Assembly (NCBI RefSeq): GCF_002269505.1
Contig: NZ_NQKQ01000005.1
Span: 124,001 to 188,000 of the forward strand
From: Pseudomonas fragi
GTDB taxonomy: Bacteria; Pseudomonadota; Gammaproteobacteria; Pseudomonadales; Pseudomonadaceae
Length of the DNA stretch: 64,000 nucleotides
Reading direction: 5' to 3'
The notes under the pieces were generated by a model. It had not been told where the DNA came from. It saw only the letters and a program-made list of their open reading frames with translations, and made no database searches. The position numbers and the translations under genes are program-made. Positions 41,820 to 54,233 of the stretch are shown in pieces (the first letter of the stretch is position 1; every line of letters begins with the position of its first letter).

Positions 41820-43262
41820 ATGAGCCACGACTATTCCCAGATCGCCAGCGAGCTGCTGCACAGCCTCGGTGGTGCCGCCAACGTTGAGCAGGCCGCGCAT
41901 TGCGTCACGCGCTTGCGCGTGGCCCTCAAAAACCCGGACCTGGTCGACAGCGCCACCCTTAACCAGATTGATCTGGTGAAAGGTTCATTCTTTAACGGCG
42001 GCCTGTACCAGATCGTGATCGGCCCCGGCGAAGTCGAGAAGGTCTACGCCGCCCTGCGTGAGCAGACCGGCCTGGCCGCCGCCACCATCGCTGACGTCAA
42101 GCAGCAGGGCGCCGACAAGGCCAACGCCATGCAGCGTCTGGTACGGGTGTTCTCCGATGTGTTTATGCCCATCCTGCCTGCCCTGATCATTGCCGGCTTG
42201 CTGATGGGTGTTAACAACCTGCTCGGCGCCAAGGGCATGTTTATCGACGACAAAACCCTGCTCGACGCTTATCCGCAACTGGACGGGGTGTGGAGCCTGA
42301 TCAACCTCATGGCCAATACCTCCTTTGTATTCCTGCCTGCGCTGGTGGGCTGGTCGGCGGCCAAGCGTTTTGGCGGCAGTGAAATCCTCGGCATTGTGCT
42401 AGGTCTGATGCTGGTTCACCCCGACCTGCTCAATGCCTGGAACTACGGTAAGGCCGTGGCCGGGCTGGAGGGCCAGAGCCTGCCGTATTTCAACATCCTG
42501 GGCCTGTTCCAGATCGAGAAGGTGGGCTACCAGGGGCAGATCCTGCCGATCCTGATGGCCGCCTATGTGATGAGCGTGATCGAGAAATGGCTGCGGGCAC
42601 GGGTGCCCAATGCCATCCAGTTGCTGGTGGTGCCCATCACCACCATCGTTATCACCGGTGTTCTGGCGCTGGCGATCATCGGCCCGGTGACCCGTCACCT
42701 GGGCATCCTGATTACCGAAGGCGTGGTGCTGTTGTTTGACGTGGCCCCGGTGCTCGGCGGGATGATTTTCGGCCTGCTGTATGCGCCGCTGGTGATTACC
42801 GGCATGCACCACATGTTCCTCGCCGTGGACCTGCAGCTGATTGCCAACCACGGTGGCACCTTTATCTGGCCGATGATCGTCATGTCCAACCTGGCCCAGG
42901 GCAGTGCCGCGCTCGGGGTGTTCTATATGAGCCGCAATGTGCGTGAGCGCGGCATGGCCTCTACCTCCGCAGTATCCGCGTACTTCGGTATCACTGAACC
43001 GGCGATGTTCGGGATCAACCTGCGCTACAAATTCCCGTTCTACGCGGCGCTTATCGGCTCGGCACTGGGCAGTATTTTCCTGTCGCTGAACAAGGTGCTG
43101 GCCTCGGCCATCGGTGTCGGCGGCTTGCCCGGCTTTATCTCGATCATCCCGCAGTACATCCCGATGTTTGTGATCGGCATGCTCATAGCCATTGCCGTGC
43201 CTTTTGTCCTGACCTGCGCCCTGAGCCTGAAAATCATTCGCCCCGGTTATCGCGTCGCCTGA
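41820..43262 (+). CDS. treB: Trehalose-specific PTS EIIBC component
   Basis: 480 residues from ATG 41820 (GCGGAG upstream), also called treP in Pseudomonas. EIIB domain with phospho-Cys28 (AAHCVTRLRVAL), then a hydrophobic EIIC domain of about ten helices (VFSDVFMPILPALIIAGLLM; GITEPAMFGINLRYKFPF with the conserved sugar-site Glu). It imports trehalose as trehalose-6-phosphate. No EIIA domain; phosphate comes from the EIIA-HPr-EI protein encoded downstream. First gene of the operon. Confidence 0.93.
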   Translation: MSHDYSQIASELLHSLGGAANVEQAAHCVTRLRVALKNPDLVDSATLNQIDLVKGSFFNGGLYQIVIGPGEVEKVYAALREQTGLAAATIADVKQQGADKANAMQRLVRVFSDVFMPILPALIIAGLLMGVNNLLGAKGMFIDDKTLLDAYPQLDGVWSLINLMANTSFVFLPALVGWSAAKRFGGSEILGIVLGLMLVHPDLLNAWNYGKAVAGLEGQSLPYFNILGLFQIEKVGYQGQILPILMAAYVMSVIEKWLRARVPNAIQLLVVPITTIVITGVLALAIIGPVTRHLGILITEGVVLLFDVAPVLGGMIFGLLYAPLVITGMHHMFLAVDLQLIANHGGTFIWPMIVMSNLAQGSAALGVFYMSRNVRERGMASTSAVSAYFGITEPAMFGINLRYKFPFYAALIGSALGSIFLSLNKVLASAIGVGGLPGFISIIPQYIPMFVIGMLIAIAVPFVLTCALSLKIIRPGYRVA

Positions 43263-43289
43263 TCGATCACCCCACTTCAAGGAATCCCC

Positions 43290-44933
43290 ATGCAAGACTG
43301 GCAGCGCTCGGTGATCTATCAGATCTACCCCAAAAGCTTTTACAGCCACGCCGGCAACGCCACCGGTGACTTGCTGGGGGTGGTCGACAAGCTCGATTAC
43401 CTGCAGTGGCTGGGCGTCGATTACCTATGGCTGACACCCTTCTTGCGCTCGCCCCAGCGCGACAACGGTTATGACATCAGCGACTACTACGCCATCGACC
43501 CGAGCTACGGCAGCATGGCCGATTGCGAGTTGCTGATCCGTGAAGCCGGCGCCCGTGGCCTCAAGCTGATGCTCGATATCGTGGTCAATCACACCTCCAT
43601 CGAGCACGAATGGTTCCAGCAGGCGCGCAGCAGCCTCGACAACCCTTACCGTGACTTCTACATCTGGCGCGACCAGCCGAACAATTGGGAATCCAAGTTC
43701 GGCGGCTCGGCCTGGGAATACGAGGCGCAAACCGGGCAGTACTATCTGCACCTGTTTGACCACACCCAGGCCGACCTCAATTGGGACAACCCGAAGGTGC
43801 GCGCAGAGGTCTACAAACTGATGCGCTTCTGGCGGGACAAGGGGGTGGGCGGTTTCCGCCTGGACGTGATCAATCTGATCTCCAAACCGGCGCACTTCCC
43901 CCAGGATGACAGCGACGGGCGCCGCTTCTATACCGACGGCCCCAACGTGCATGAGTACTTGCAGGAGATGCACCGCGAAGTGTTTGCCGGCCACGATCTG
44001 GTCAGCGTCGGCGAAATGTCGTCCACCAGCCTGGAGCACTGCATCCGTTATTCGTGCCCCGACAGCCAGGAGTTGTCGATGACCTTCAACTTCCATCACC
44101 TGAAGGTCGATTACCCGAACATGCAGAAGTGGGTGCGGGCTGATTTCGATTTCCTGCAGCTCAAGGGCATCCTCTCGGCGTGGCAGGTTGGCATGCAGGC
44201 CGGTGGCGGCTGGAACGCGCTGTTCTGGTGCAACCACGACCAGCCCCGTGTGCTTTCACGCTTTGGCGATGACGGTGAATACCCTGTGGTCTCGGCCAAG
44301 ATGCTCGCCACCGCGCTGCACTTCCTGCAAGGCACACCCTATGTGTATCAGGGTGAAGAAATCGGCATGACCAACCCGGGGTTCGAGCGTATCGAGCAGT
44401 ACCGTGATGTCGAAACCCTGAATATCTATCGCCTCAAGCGTGAAGCCGGGGTGCCCCACGACGAGTGCATGGCCGCGATCAAGCAAAAGTCGCGGGACAA
44501 CAGCCGCACGCCGATGCAATGGGACCATCAGCTCAACGCCGGTTTCAGCAGCGCCGAGCCGTGGATTGGCATCCCTGCCAACGCTGCGTTTATCAACGTT
44601 GAAGACCAGCGCAATGACCCGGCTTCGGTGCTGCATCATTACCGTCACTTGATTGCCTTGCGTCGCGAGGAGCCGTTGCTGCAGCACGGTGAATACCGTC
44701 TGTTGTTGCCCGAGCATAAGCAGGTGTGGGCCTATGTGCGTGAGGGCGATGGCGAGAGTTTGCTGGTGATCAACAACTTCTACGGCACGCCGTGCGACAT
44801 CGAATTGCCGCAAGGGGTGATTGACGCGGGCATGAGCCAGCGGCTGCTGATCAGCAATTACGACGACTGCCCCGTGAGAACAAGCGCCGTGCATTTGCGC
44901 CCCTACGAGTCCTTCGTCCTGCATCTGAAGTAA
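43290..44933 (+). CDS. treC: Alpha,alpha-phosphotrehalase (trehalose-6-phosphate hydrolase)
   Basis: 547-residue GH13 enzyme that splits imported trehalose-6-phosphate into glucose and glucose-6-phosphate. Catalytic motifs: DIVVNHTS, GFRLDVIN (nucleophile Asp), SVGEMSS (acid/base Glu) and WCNHDQPR (third Asp). 27 bases after treB; named treA in many Pseudomonas. A REP palindrome follows its stop, so expression of the porin may be partly uncoupled. Confidence 0.94.
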   Translation: MQDWQRSVIYQIYPKSFYSHAGNATGDLLGVVDKLDYLQWLGVDYLWLTPFLRSPQRDNGYDISDYYAIDPSYGSMADCELLIREAGARGLKLMLDIVVNHTSIEHEWFQQARSSLDNPYRDFYIWRDQPNNWESKFGGSAWEYEAQTGQYYLHLFDHTQADLNWDNPKVRAEVYKLMRFWRDKGVGGFRLDVINLISKPAHFPQDDSDGRRFYTDGPNVHEYLQEMHREVFAGHDLVSVGEMSSTSLEHCIRYSCPDSQELSMTFNFHHLKVDYPNMQKWVRADFDFLQLKGILSAWQVGMQAGGGWNALFWCNHDQPRVLSRFGDDGEYPVVSAKMLATALHFLQGTPYVYQGEEIGMTNPGFERIEQYRDVETLNIYRLKREAGVPHDECMAAIKQKSRDNSRTPMQWDHQLNAGFSSAEPWIGIPANAAFINVEDQRNDPASVLHHYRHLIALRREEPLLQHGEYRLLLPEHKQVWAYVREGDGESLLVINNFYGTPCDIELPQGVIDAGMSQRLLISNYDDCPVRTSAVHLRPYESFVLHLK

Positions 44934-44938
44934 CCCTC

Positions 44939-45001
44939 TGTGGGAGCGAGCCTGCTCGCGAAAAAGGCTACCTGGTCTTCGCGAGCAGGCTCGCTCCCAC
45001 A
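44939..45001. repeat. REP/REPIN palindrome
   Basis: Arms starting TGTGGGAGCGAGCCTGCTCG and ending CGAGCAGGCTCGCTCCCACA, with a 17-base centre. Lies between the phosphotrehalase and porin genes within the operon. Confidence 0.85.
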
Positions 45002-45046
45002 AAATTGACTACCGGTTTTACCCATAACAATAAAAAAGGTCGTGCC

Positions 45047-46270
45047 ATGAAATCATCACTCAACTACAGCATCTGTATCGCCAGCCTGTGCCTGTTGGCT
45101 CCGTTGTCGGCCAACGCCCTGGAGTTCGCCGGGTATTTGCGCAGTGGCGTGGGCAACTCGCTCAATGGCGGCAAGCAATCCTGCTTCAAACTGCCCGGCG
45201 CCGAGGCCAAGTACCGGCTGGGCAACGAATGCGAACAATACGCCGAGCTGGAGCTGCGCGAGGACGTGTACAGCTTTGACGATGGCTCGGTATTGAGCGT
45301 CGATGGCATGGCCTCGCTGTACAACCAGTACGATCGCCAGCTGACCTTTCAGGGTGACAACGGTTCGGCGCGCCTGCCGCAGTTGTATGCGCAATGGTCC
45401 AATCTGCCGGGCCTCAACGGCGGCTCGCTGTGGGCCGGGCGTCGCTACTACAAACGTAATGATATCCATATTTCCGACTTCTACTACTGGAACCAGAGCG
45501 CCACCGGTGCCGGTATCGAGGACGTGTTGATCGGCGGTCTGAAATACAGCTACGCGCTGTCGCGCAAAGACAATCTCTACCAGGAAAACTACGTCACCCG
45601 CCACGACTTCAACGTGGCCGGTTTCAATACCAACCCCGGCGGGGAGCTGGAGTTGGGCCTCAGTTATCTGGACAAACCCGAGCGCACCGATGCCCACAGC
45701 GGCTGGGCCATCACCGCGCAACATGTGCAAAGCGAGTTTCTGGGCGGCAAAAACAAGTTTGCCGTGCAGTACGGTGAAGGCTCGGGCACCGGCCTGGGCT
45801 ATACCGGCGACTTCCGTCTGGATAACAGCAGCAAGCGCTACCGGATTGTCGAATTCTTCGACTGGCAAGTGACGCCCCGTTTTGGCGGGCAGGTCGAGGC
45901 GGTGTACCAAAAGGATTTTCGCCCCGACGGTGGCAATCAGGAGTGGCTGTCTTTGGGCGTGCGCCCGACCTATGCGATCAGCGAGCAGTTCAAGCTGGTC
46001 ACCGAGCTGGGGCATGATCAGGTAAAAGCGGCGGACGGTACGCGCAAGCTGAGCAAGTTCACCTTTGCGCCCACCTGGTCACCCAAGGGCCCGGGTTTCT
46101 GGACGCGCCCGGAATTACGCCTGTATTACACCTATGCCAGCTGGAACGCCGCGGCACAGCGTGCGGCCAATGAGTTCGACGCAGGCTCGGCGCTGTCCGA
46201 CAGCGGTGCATTCGGCTCGGCCCGGCACGGTTCCAACGCAGGTTTGCAAGTCGAGTACTGGTGGAAGTAA
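45047..46270 (+). CDS. LamB/ScrY-type carbohydrate porin
   Basis: 407 residues from ATG 45047; signal peptide MKSSLNYSICIASLCLLAPL...ANA. The mature part is a beta-barrel with maltoporin signatures (GYLRSGVGNSLNGG, LWAGRRYYKRNDIHISDFYYW) and the terminal LQVEYWWK ending in an aromatic-lysine strand. Expected to pass trehalose through the outer membrane for the EIIBC. Member of the trehalose operon by position. Confidence 0.88.
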   Translation: MKSSLNYSICIASLCLLAPLSANALEFAGYLRSGVGNSLNGGKQSCFKLPGAEAKYRLGNECEQYAELELREDVYSFDDGSVLSVDGMASLYNQYDRQLTFQGDNGSARLPQLYAQWSNLPGLNGGSLWAGRRYYKRNDIHISDFYYWNQSATGAGIEDVLIGGLKYSYALSRKDNLYQENYVTRHDFNVAGFNTNPGGELELGLSYLDKPERTDAHSGWAITAQHVQSEFLGGKNKFAVQYGEGSGTGLGYTGDFRLDNSSKRYRIVEFFDWQVTPRFGGQVEAVYQKDFRPDGGNQEWLSLGVRPTYAISEQFKLVTELGHDQVKAADGTRKLSKFTFAPTWSPKGPGFWTRPELRLYYTYASWNAAAQRAANEFDAGSALSDSGAFGSARHGSNAGLQVEYWWK

Positions 46271-46329
46271 GCGAGCTGTCGGGGCTCGCGCTCCATCGGC
46301 ATTTAACCGAATCAACTGCAGGTGAAGTC

Positions 46330-48855
<2,526 letters not shown>

Positions 48856-48857
48856 AC

Positions 48858-49133
48858 ATGTTCGATAAAGCGCTCAAAGCATTCTGGAAGGCCCTGACCC
48901 CGGATCTGGTGGCTGATGAAACAGGCCAGTCGGCATCGATTCTGGACGAAACTGTAATCACGGCGCTTGGCGGCGCCAGTAACGTCAAGTCCGAACAGCG
49001 GGTGGCCTTGACCCGGATTCGTGTGGAGCTGGCCGATATTACCCGCCTCGATCCGCAAGCCCTGCGTGTGGCAGGGGTGCCTGGAATCTTGAGCCTGCCG
49101 GACGGGGTGGTGCATCTGGTGGTGGGGGTGTAA
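48858..49133 (+). CDS. EIIB-like PTS protein lacking the phospho-cysteine
   Basis: 91 residues, two bases after the PTS fusion gene stop. ITALGGASNVKSEQRVALTR, IRVELADITRLDPQALRVAG, GILSLPDGVVHLVVGV clearly follow the EIIB(Glc) fold pattern (LGG-x-x-N-I ... C-x-T-R-L-R-V), but the active-site Cys position is Ala (V-A-L-T-R). It cannot take part in ordinary phosphotransfer, and may be a regulator or structural partner. Other members of this stand-alone group seem to exist in pseudomonads. Confidence 0.75.
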   Translation: MFDKALKAFWKALTPDLVADETGQSASILDETVITALGGASNVKSEQRVALTRIRVELADITRLDPQALRVAGVPGILSLPDGVVHLVVGV

Positions 49134-49137
49134 ACCT

Positions 49138-49279
49138 GTAGTCGCTGACGAGGTACGAGGCTGCGATCGGCTGCGCAGCAGTCGTAAATCAGCGGGTTCG
49201 GTGCATCAGATGCATTGAATGCTAAAGGTTTACGGGCGCTTCACCCCCGATCGCAGCCTCGTACCTCGTCAGCGGCTAC
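49138..49279. repeat. Long REPIN-like inverted repeat
   Basis: 33-base arms at 49138-49170 and 49247-49279, nearly perfect (one mismatch), beginning GTAGTCGCTGACGAGG. Second REP family of the window, related to 14703-14792. Lies after the trehalose operon and could also act as a terminator. Confidence 0.75.
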
Positions 49280-49384
49280 AAAGGGCCGCACCCTGTTGCC
49301 CTTACTGTTTCGCAACTGCAGGTGTATCGTATTCGCCTTTTGCGGGCCCAACGCCCGCGCCGGATACGAGAGGTAGTTGAATCC

Positions 49385-50761
49385 ATGTCCTTTACCCGTC
49401 GACAAATACTCGGTGGTCTGGCCGGCCTGGTAGTGGTGGGTGTTGGCGCAGGAGGCGCTTCGCGTTACTGGCTGGGCAAGGTGGCCGCCGAGAACGCCGG
49501 TCACGATTACGAACTGATCAGCGCACCACTGGACGTCGAGCTGGTGCCAGGTCATATCACCCAGGCATGGGCTTTCGGTCCATCGGCTCCAGGCACCGAG
49601 CTGCGGGTACGTCAGGGCGAATGGCTGCGGGTGCGGTTTATCAATCACCTGCCGGTCGCGACCACCATTCACTGGCACGGTATCCGCCTGCCCCTGGAAA
49701 TGGACGGCGTGCCTTACGTCTCGCAATTGCCGGTTCTGCCCGGTGAGTACTTCGATTACAAGTTCCGGGTGCCCGATGCGGGCAGCTACTGGTATCACCC
49801 CCACGTCAACAGCAGCGAAGAGCTGGGCCGTGGCCTGGTGGGGCCACTGATTGTCGAAGAGCGCGAGCCCACCGGCTTCAAGCATGAGCGCACTTTGAGC
49901 ATCAAGAACTGGCACGTCGATGAAGAGGGCGGCTTCCTGCCATTCAGCATCACCCGCGAAGCCGCTCGGGGTGGTACGGCGGGGCGCCTGTCGACCATCA
50001 ATGGCAGCCATGTGCCGACCATCGACCTGCCTGCCGGGCAGATCACTCGCGTACGCATTCTCAACCTCGACAACACCCTGACCTATCGTTTGAATATCCC
50101 TGGTGTGGAAGCGATGATCTACGCGCTGGACGGTAATCCCGTTGAACCAAGGCCATTGGGCAAGGATTACTGGCTGGGCCCGGGCATGCGTATTTGTCTG
50201 GGGATCAAGGCCCCGGCGGCGGGCGAGGAGTTGTCGTTGCGTGACGGCCCGGTGCGCCTGGGCACCTTGCGTTCGGTCGCCAGCACCGATGCACCGGGCG
50301 AATGGCCCCCGGCGTTGCCCGCCAACCCGATTGCCGAACCCGACGTGGCCAAAGCCGAGAAGATCAACTTCAACTTTGAGTGGGTCGGCTCGATGTCCGA
50401 GGACCTGGGCCCCGATCAGCCGCCGAGCCTGTGGCAGATCAACGGCGTGGCCTGGGATATCAAGGACAAGACCTGTGCCGATCGTCCTATCGCCAAGCTC
50501 AAGCTGGGTCAGAGCTATATTTTCGAATTGAAGAACATGACCCAGTACCAGCACCCGATCCACTTGCACGGCATGAGTTTCAAGGTGTTGGCGTCCAATC
50601 GCAAAAAGATCATCCCGTATTTCACTGACACCTACCTGCTGGGCAAAAACGAACGTGCCCGCGTGGCGCTGGTGGCGGATAATCCCGGTGTGTGGATGTT
50701 CCACTGCCATGTGATTGATCACATGGAAACCGGCCTTATGGCCGCCATTGAGGTTTCCTGA
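49385..50761 (+). CDS. Multicopper oxidase, Tat-exported
   Basis: 458 residues from ATG 49385 (MSFTRRQILGGLAGLVVVGV), a Tat-type signal with the twin Arg. Copper ligands are in all four places: HWHG, WYHPHVN, HPIHLHGMSF and FHCHVIDHMETGLM (type 1 Cys-His). Three cupredoxin domains. No Met-rich insert as in CueO, so a role in copper defence or phenol oxidation cannot be decided. Overlaps tadA by one base. Confidence 0.9.
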   Translation: MSFTRRQILGGLAGLVVVGVGAGGASRYWLGKVAAENAGHDYELISAPLDVELVPGHITQAWAFGPSAPGTELRVRQGEWLRVRFINHLPVATTIHWHGIRLPLEMDGVPYVSQLPVLPGEYFDYKFRVPDAGSYWYHPHVNSSEELGRGLVGPLIVEEREPTGFKHERTLSIKNWHVDEEGGFLPFSITREAARGGTAGRLSTINGSHVPTIDLPAGQITRVRILNLDNTLTYRLNIPGVEAMIYALDGNPVEPRPLGKDYWLGPGMRICLGIKAPAAGEELSLRDGPVRLGTLRSVASTDAPGEWPPALPANPIAEPDVAKAEKINFNFEWVGSMSEDLGPDQPPSLWQINGVAWDIKDKTCADRPIAKLKLGQSYIFELKNMTQYQHPIHLHGMSFKVLASNRKKIIPYFTDTYLLGKNERARVALVADNPGVWMFHCHVIDHMETGLMAAIEVS

Positions 50762-51249
50762 TGCGACAAGGGCGTCAACCCCTGATTATCGACCGTAGCC
50801 GCGATCAAGACTTTATGCGTGAAGCGCTGGCCCTGGCCGCCCAAGGCGCAGCACTGGGCGAAGTGCCGGTGGGTGCGGTACTGGTGCAGGACGGTGAAAT
50901 CATTGGTCGTGGCTTCAACTGCCCGATCAGCGGCAGCGACCCCAGCGCCCATGCCGAGATGATGGCCATTCGCGCCGCTGCCACAGCAGTCAACAACTAC
51001 CGGTTACCGGGCAGCACGCTGTACGTGACGCTGGAGCCGTGCAGCATGTGTGCGGGGCTGATCGTGCATTCGCGAGTGGCGCGGGTGGTTTATGGCGCGC
51101 TGGAGCCCAAGGCCGGGATTGTGCAGAGCCAGGGGCAGTTTTTTACCCAGGGCTTTCTGAATCATCGGGTGCTGTTTGAAGGCGGGGTACTGGCTGAAGA
51201 ATGTGGGGCTATCCTCAGCGAGTTCTTCAAGGCCCGCAGGGCTCGCTGA
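50761..51249 (+). CDS. tadA: tRNA-specific adenosine deaminase
   Basis: 162 residues. Converts A34 to inosine in tRNA-Arg(ACG), essential in most bacteria. Zinc site: His64-Ala-Glu66 (HAEMMAIRAA) with the catalytic Glu, and Cys94/Cys97 (EPCSMCAGLIV). ATG 50761 shares a base with the stop of the multicopper oxidase gene. Confidence 0.95.
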   Translation: MRQGRQPLIIDRSRDQDFMREALALAAQGAALGEVPVGAVLVQDGEIIGRGFNCPISGSDPSAHAEMMAIRAAATAVNNYRLPGSTLYVTLEPCSMCAGLIVHSRVARVVYGALEPKAGIVQSQGQFFTQGFLNHRVLFEGGVLAEECGAILSEFFKARRAR

Positions 51250-51250
51250 A

Positions 51251-51341
51251 CCTGTGGGAGCGGGCTTGCTCGCGATACAGACGCCTCGATATGTCTGATA
51301 CACCGAGGTGATGCTATCGCGAGCAAGCCCGCTCCCACAGG
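51251..51341. repeat. REP/REPIN palindrome
   Basis: Perfect 27-base arms 51251-51277 and 51315-51341 (CCTGTGGGAGCGGGCTTGCT and its complement) with a 37-base centre, in the convergent tadA/cmoB gap. Confidence 0.9.
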
Positions 51342-51347
51342 TCGTGG

Positions 51348-52304
51348 TTATTTCTTCGCGATGATCACCGCCCGCATCGGCGCCGGCAGGCCTTCAATGG
51401 TTTTGCTGTGGTCGTTCGGGTCCAGGTAATCGCTCAGCGACTGGTATTTCATCCATTCGGTGGCGCGCTGTTCTTCAACCGTGGTGACGCTCACGTCCAC
51501 GCATCGCACATCGCTGAAACCGGCACGGCGCAACCAGCGCTCCAGCGCCGGGATCGAGGGCAGAAACCACACGTTGCGCATCTGCGCATAACGGTCCTCA
51601 GGCACCAGCACCTGGTTCACGTCACCTTCGATCACCAGGGTCTCCAGCACCAGTTCGCCACCTTTGACCAGACAGTCTTTCAATGCCAGCAAATGCTCGA
51701 TGGGCGAACGGCGGTGGTAGAACACTCCCATGGAAAATACAGTGTCGAAACCTTCCAGGTTCGGCGGCAGGTCTTCGAACGGGAACGGCAGGTGCCAGGC
51801 CGCTTCCTGCTGCAAAAAGCGTTGCACGGCCTGGAACTGGCAGAAGAACAGCCAGTTGGGGTCCACACCGATTACGCTATGGGCGCCTGCACCGAGCATG
51901 CGCCACATGTAGTAGCCGTTGCCGCAGCCCACATCAAGGATGCGCTTGCCCTTGAGGTCGATATGCGGCGCAACCCGAGACCATTTCCAGTCCGAGTGCC
52001 ATTCGGTATCGACGTGTACGCCAAACAGGTCGAACGGGCCTTTGCGCCACGGTGACAGGCCCATCAGGGCTTCGCGCATCTGTGCACGGGTGGCGTCGTC
52101 GCAGTCGGTGTCTAGGGTCAGACCGTTCAACAGGTCGATTTCGCTCGGCTTGACGTCGGGCAAGGCATCCAGCGCGCTTTGCCAGCGCTCCAGGTCGCCG
52201 TGGCCTTTCTCCATTTTGACGTCGAGCTGGGCTTGCAGGGTGTTGGCCCATTCAGCCAATGGAGTGCCGGCCAGACGCCGGGCAAGAGGGGACAGATCAA
52301 TCAT
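51348..52304 (-). CDS. cmoB: tRNA U34 carboxymethyltransferase
   Basis: 318 residues. Uses carboxy-SAM to make 5-carboxymethoxyuridine at the wobble position of several tRNAs. SAM-binding motif [20 protein letters not shown], and [17 protein letters not shown] and [13 protein letters not shown] as in CmoB. Its start overlaps the end of cmoA by four bases, so the two are one operon. Confidence 0.96.
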   Translation of the reverse strand: MIDLSPLARRLAGTPLAEWANTLQAQLDVKMEKGHGDLERWQSALDALPDVKPSEIDLLNGLTLDTDCDDATRAQMREALMGLSPWRKGPFDLFGVHVDTEWHSDWKWSRVAPHIDLKGKRILDVGCGNGYYMWRMLGAGAHSVIGVDPNWLFFCQFQAVQRFLQQEAAWHLPFPFEDLPPNLEGFDTVFSMGVFYHRRSPIEHLLALKDCLVKGGELVLETLVIEGDVNQVLVPEDRYAQMRNVWFLPSIPALERWLRRAGFSDVRCVDVSVTTVEEQRATEWMKYQSLSDYLDPNDHSKTIEGLPAPMRAVIIAKK

Positions 52305-53044
52305 GGCAAGGCAATCAACGAGGCAAAGTTAAGACACTGGAACCACGGCACGACTTTCGAGAACCCGGCCGCCAACAGGCGTTCGCGGTGTTCTTCGAGG
52401 CTGTCGGGCTTCATGACGTTTTCGATGGCGCTGCGCTTTTGCGCGATCTCCAGATCGCTGTAGCCGTTGGCGCGTTTGAACGCCACATGCAGGTCGGTCA
52501 GCAGCCCGTGCTCTTCGGGATCACTGAAACGCAGCTTTTCCGAGAGGATCAGGGCGCCACCCGGCAGCAGCGACTGGCGGATACGGCCCAGCAGCGCCAG
52601 GCGCTCTTGCGGGGCGATAAATTGCAGGGTGAAATTCAGCGCCACCACCGATGCAGGCTCGAACGCCAGGGCCAGGATGTCGCCTTCGATCACTTCAACC
52701 GGCAGCAGCTCCTGAAACATCGAGTTCTGCCCATTGAGGTACTCGCGGCAGCGCTCGACCATCGCCGCCGAGTTGTCCACCGCAATCACCTTGCAGCCTT
52801 CAGTGCGCACATGGCGGCGCAGCGCCTGGGTGACCGCGCCCAGCGAACAGCCCAGGTCGTACAGCACGCTATCGGGCTGGGCGAACTGGGCGGCGAGCAC
52901 GCCGAGGTTCTCGACAATGGTCGGGTAGCCGGGCACCGAGCGTTTGATCATGTCCGGGAACACCCGCACAACGTCTTCGTTGAAGGCGAAGTCCGGCACC
53001 TGGGTCAGGGGCTGGGCGAAAATACGGTCGGGTTCTTTGCTCAC
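52301..53044 (-). CDS. cmoA: Carboxy-S-adenosylmethionine synthase
   Basis: 247 residues. Forms carboxy-SAM from SAM and prephenate for CmoB. SAM motif [20 protein letters not shown], and [19 protein letters not shown] and [17 protein letters not shown] as in CmoA. First gene of the cmoAB pair. Confidence 0.96.
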   Translation of the reverse strand: MSKEPDRIFAQPLTQVPDFAFNEDVVRVFPDMIKRSVPGYPTIVENLGVLAAQFAQPDSVLYDLGCSLGAVTQALRRHVRTEGCKVIAVDNSAAMVERCREYLNGQNSMFQELLPVEVIEGDILALAFEPASVVALNFTLQFIAPQERLALLGRIRQSLLPGGALILSEKLRFSDPEEHGLLTDLHVAFKRANGYSDLEIAQKRSAIENVMKPDSLEEHRERLLAAGFSKVVPWFQCLNFASLIALP

Positions 53045-53128
53045 GGCGGTTCCGGCGGTGGAATTTTCAAAAGGGGCGGCATTTTAGCCAAGTTGGCGCC
53101 GGGATGCGCGGTCTGTCTGATAAACCGT

Positions 53129-53764
53129 TCAGCGTCTGTCCTGGCTGAATGTCGAAGCGGCGATGCCCCATTGGCCCAGCCAGTAACTGAGGATGATCAG
53201 GTAGGGCGCTGCGGTGAACGGCAATACGAAGCGGTCGATGCCAATCAGGCTATCCGATATCACAAACGCCAGCGCCCCGGCGGCGGCCAGCCCGGCCGAG
53301 CGTTTCGGTACGCTGCTGCCCAGGCGGGCCAGGGCACGCCAGAGCATGGCGCTGATGGCCAGGGCATAGACACTCACTGGCACCAGCAAATCGCCCAGGC
53401 CCTGACTGGCCATGACACTCAACAAACTGCCACCGGCAAGCAGCGCCAGGATCAATGCCGGCACGGCTGCGCGGCGACAGTCCACCAGATAGGCCTTGAG
53501 ATAGGCCAGGTGGGCGACCAAAAACGCCCCGAGGCCAAATACAAACAGGTCCTGTGGCCAGGCCAGCAGAATGTCACCCAGCAGGGAAAACCCCAGGCCG
53601 ATGCTGATCCAGCGCCGATAGGTGCTTGCAGGCCCGCTGTGCAGCCAGCCGAGTAACGCCAGTACCGGAATGGGCTTGGTCAGCAGGCACAGCAACATGG
53701 CGTGCGTGCTGACGCCATAGAGGTAGGTGGCAGCACCCATGATTGCAAGGATCAGCCACGCCAT
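53129..53764 (-). CDS. YhhN-family membrane protein (lysoplasmalogenase-like)
   Basis: 211 residues with seven or eight hydrophobic segments. Signature GLGFSLLGDILLAWPQDLFV (conserved Asp) and AFVISDSLIGIDRF match the YhhN/TMEM86 family, some members of which hydrolyse lysoplasmalogens. The bacterial role is unclear. ATG two bases after the stop of the inhibitor gene. Confidence 0.85.
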   Translation of the reverse strand: MAWLILAIMGAATYLYGVSTHAMLLCLLTKPIPVLALLGWLHSGPASTYRRWISIGLGFSLLGDILLAWPQDLFVFGLGAFLVAHLAYLKAYLVDCRRAAVPALILALLAGGSLLSVMASQGLGDLLVPVSVYALAISAMLWRALARLGSSVPKRSAGLAAAGALAFVISDSLIGIDRFVLPFTAAPYLIILSYWLGQWGIAASTFSQDRR

Positions 53765-53765
53765 A

Positions 53766-54158
53766 TCAGTTGACCGTAATCGGGCAGTCGAACACCTGTG
53801 CCGGCTCGGCTTCGGGTTCCCACGGTTGTTGAGAGGTCAGGCGCAGACGCCCGCTGCCAGGGGCAAATACCTGAAAGCGCCAGGTCGATTGACCGCCGCT
53901 GCCCAGTAACTGGCCATTGTCGCTGCTGGTGTAGACCTCCGGGCCCAGGCTGCGCAGCACGCCGCCTGCAGAGTCCTGAATGGCCCAGCGGTAGCCGGTG
54001 GTGGGGTTGCTGGGCAGGGAGACGATCAGCTGCTGGCCCACATGCAGTTGCTGGGGGCAGTCACTTTGATCTTCGAGGGTAACGTTGTGTGCAGGCTGTT
54101 GGGCACAGGCCGTCAGCAGGCTGAGGCCGAGCAGGGGAATAAGGCGTACTGGGGGCAT
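53766..54158 (-). CDS. Chagasin-type (I42) protease inhibitor lipoprotein
   Basis: 130 residues from ATG 54158 (MPPVRLIPLLGLSLLTACAQ), lipobox LTAC. The three inhibitor loops are recognisable: NPTTGYRW, GSGGQSTWRF and QQPWEPE. The family blocks papain-like cysteine proteases. Periplasmic by the lipid anchor. In an operon with the yhhN-like gene. Confidence 0.88.
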   Translation of the reverse strand: MPPVRLIPLLGLSLLTACAQQPAHNVTLEDQSDCPQQLHVGQQLIVSLPSNPTTGYRWAIQDSAGGVLRSLGPEVYTSSDNGQLLGSGGQSTWRFQVFAPGSGRLRLTSQQPWEPEAEPAQVFDCPITVN

Positions 54159-54233
54159 TGAAGGCTCCGGTCGGGCAAACACAATGGCGCAGCATAACCC
54201 ATGACGGGCGCTGTGCCATTTGTCCTCGGCCGG

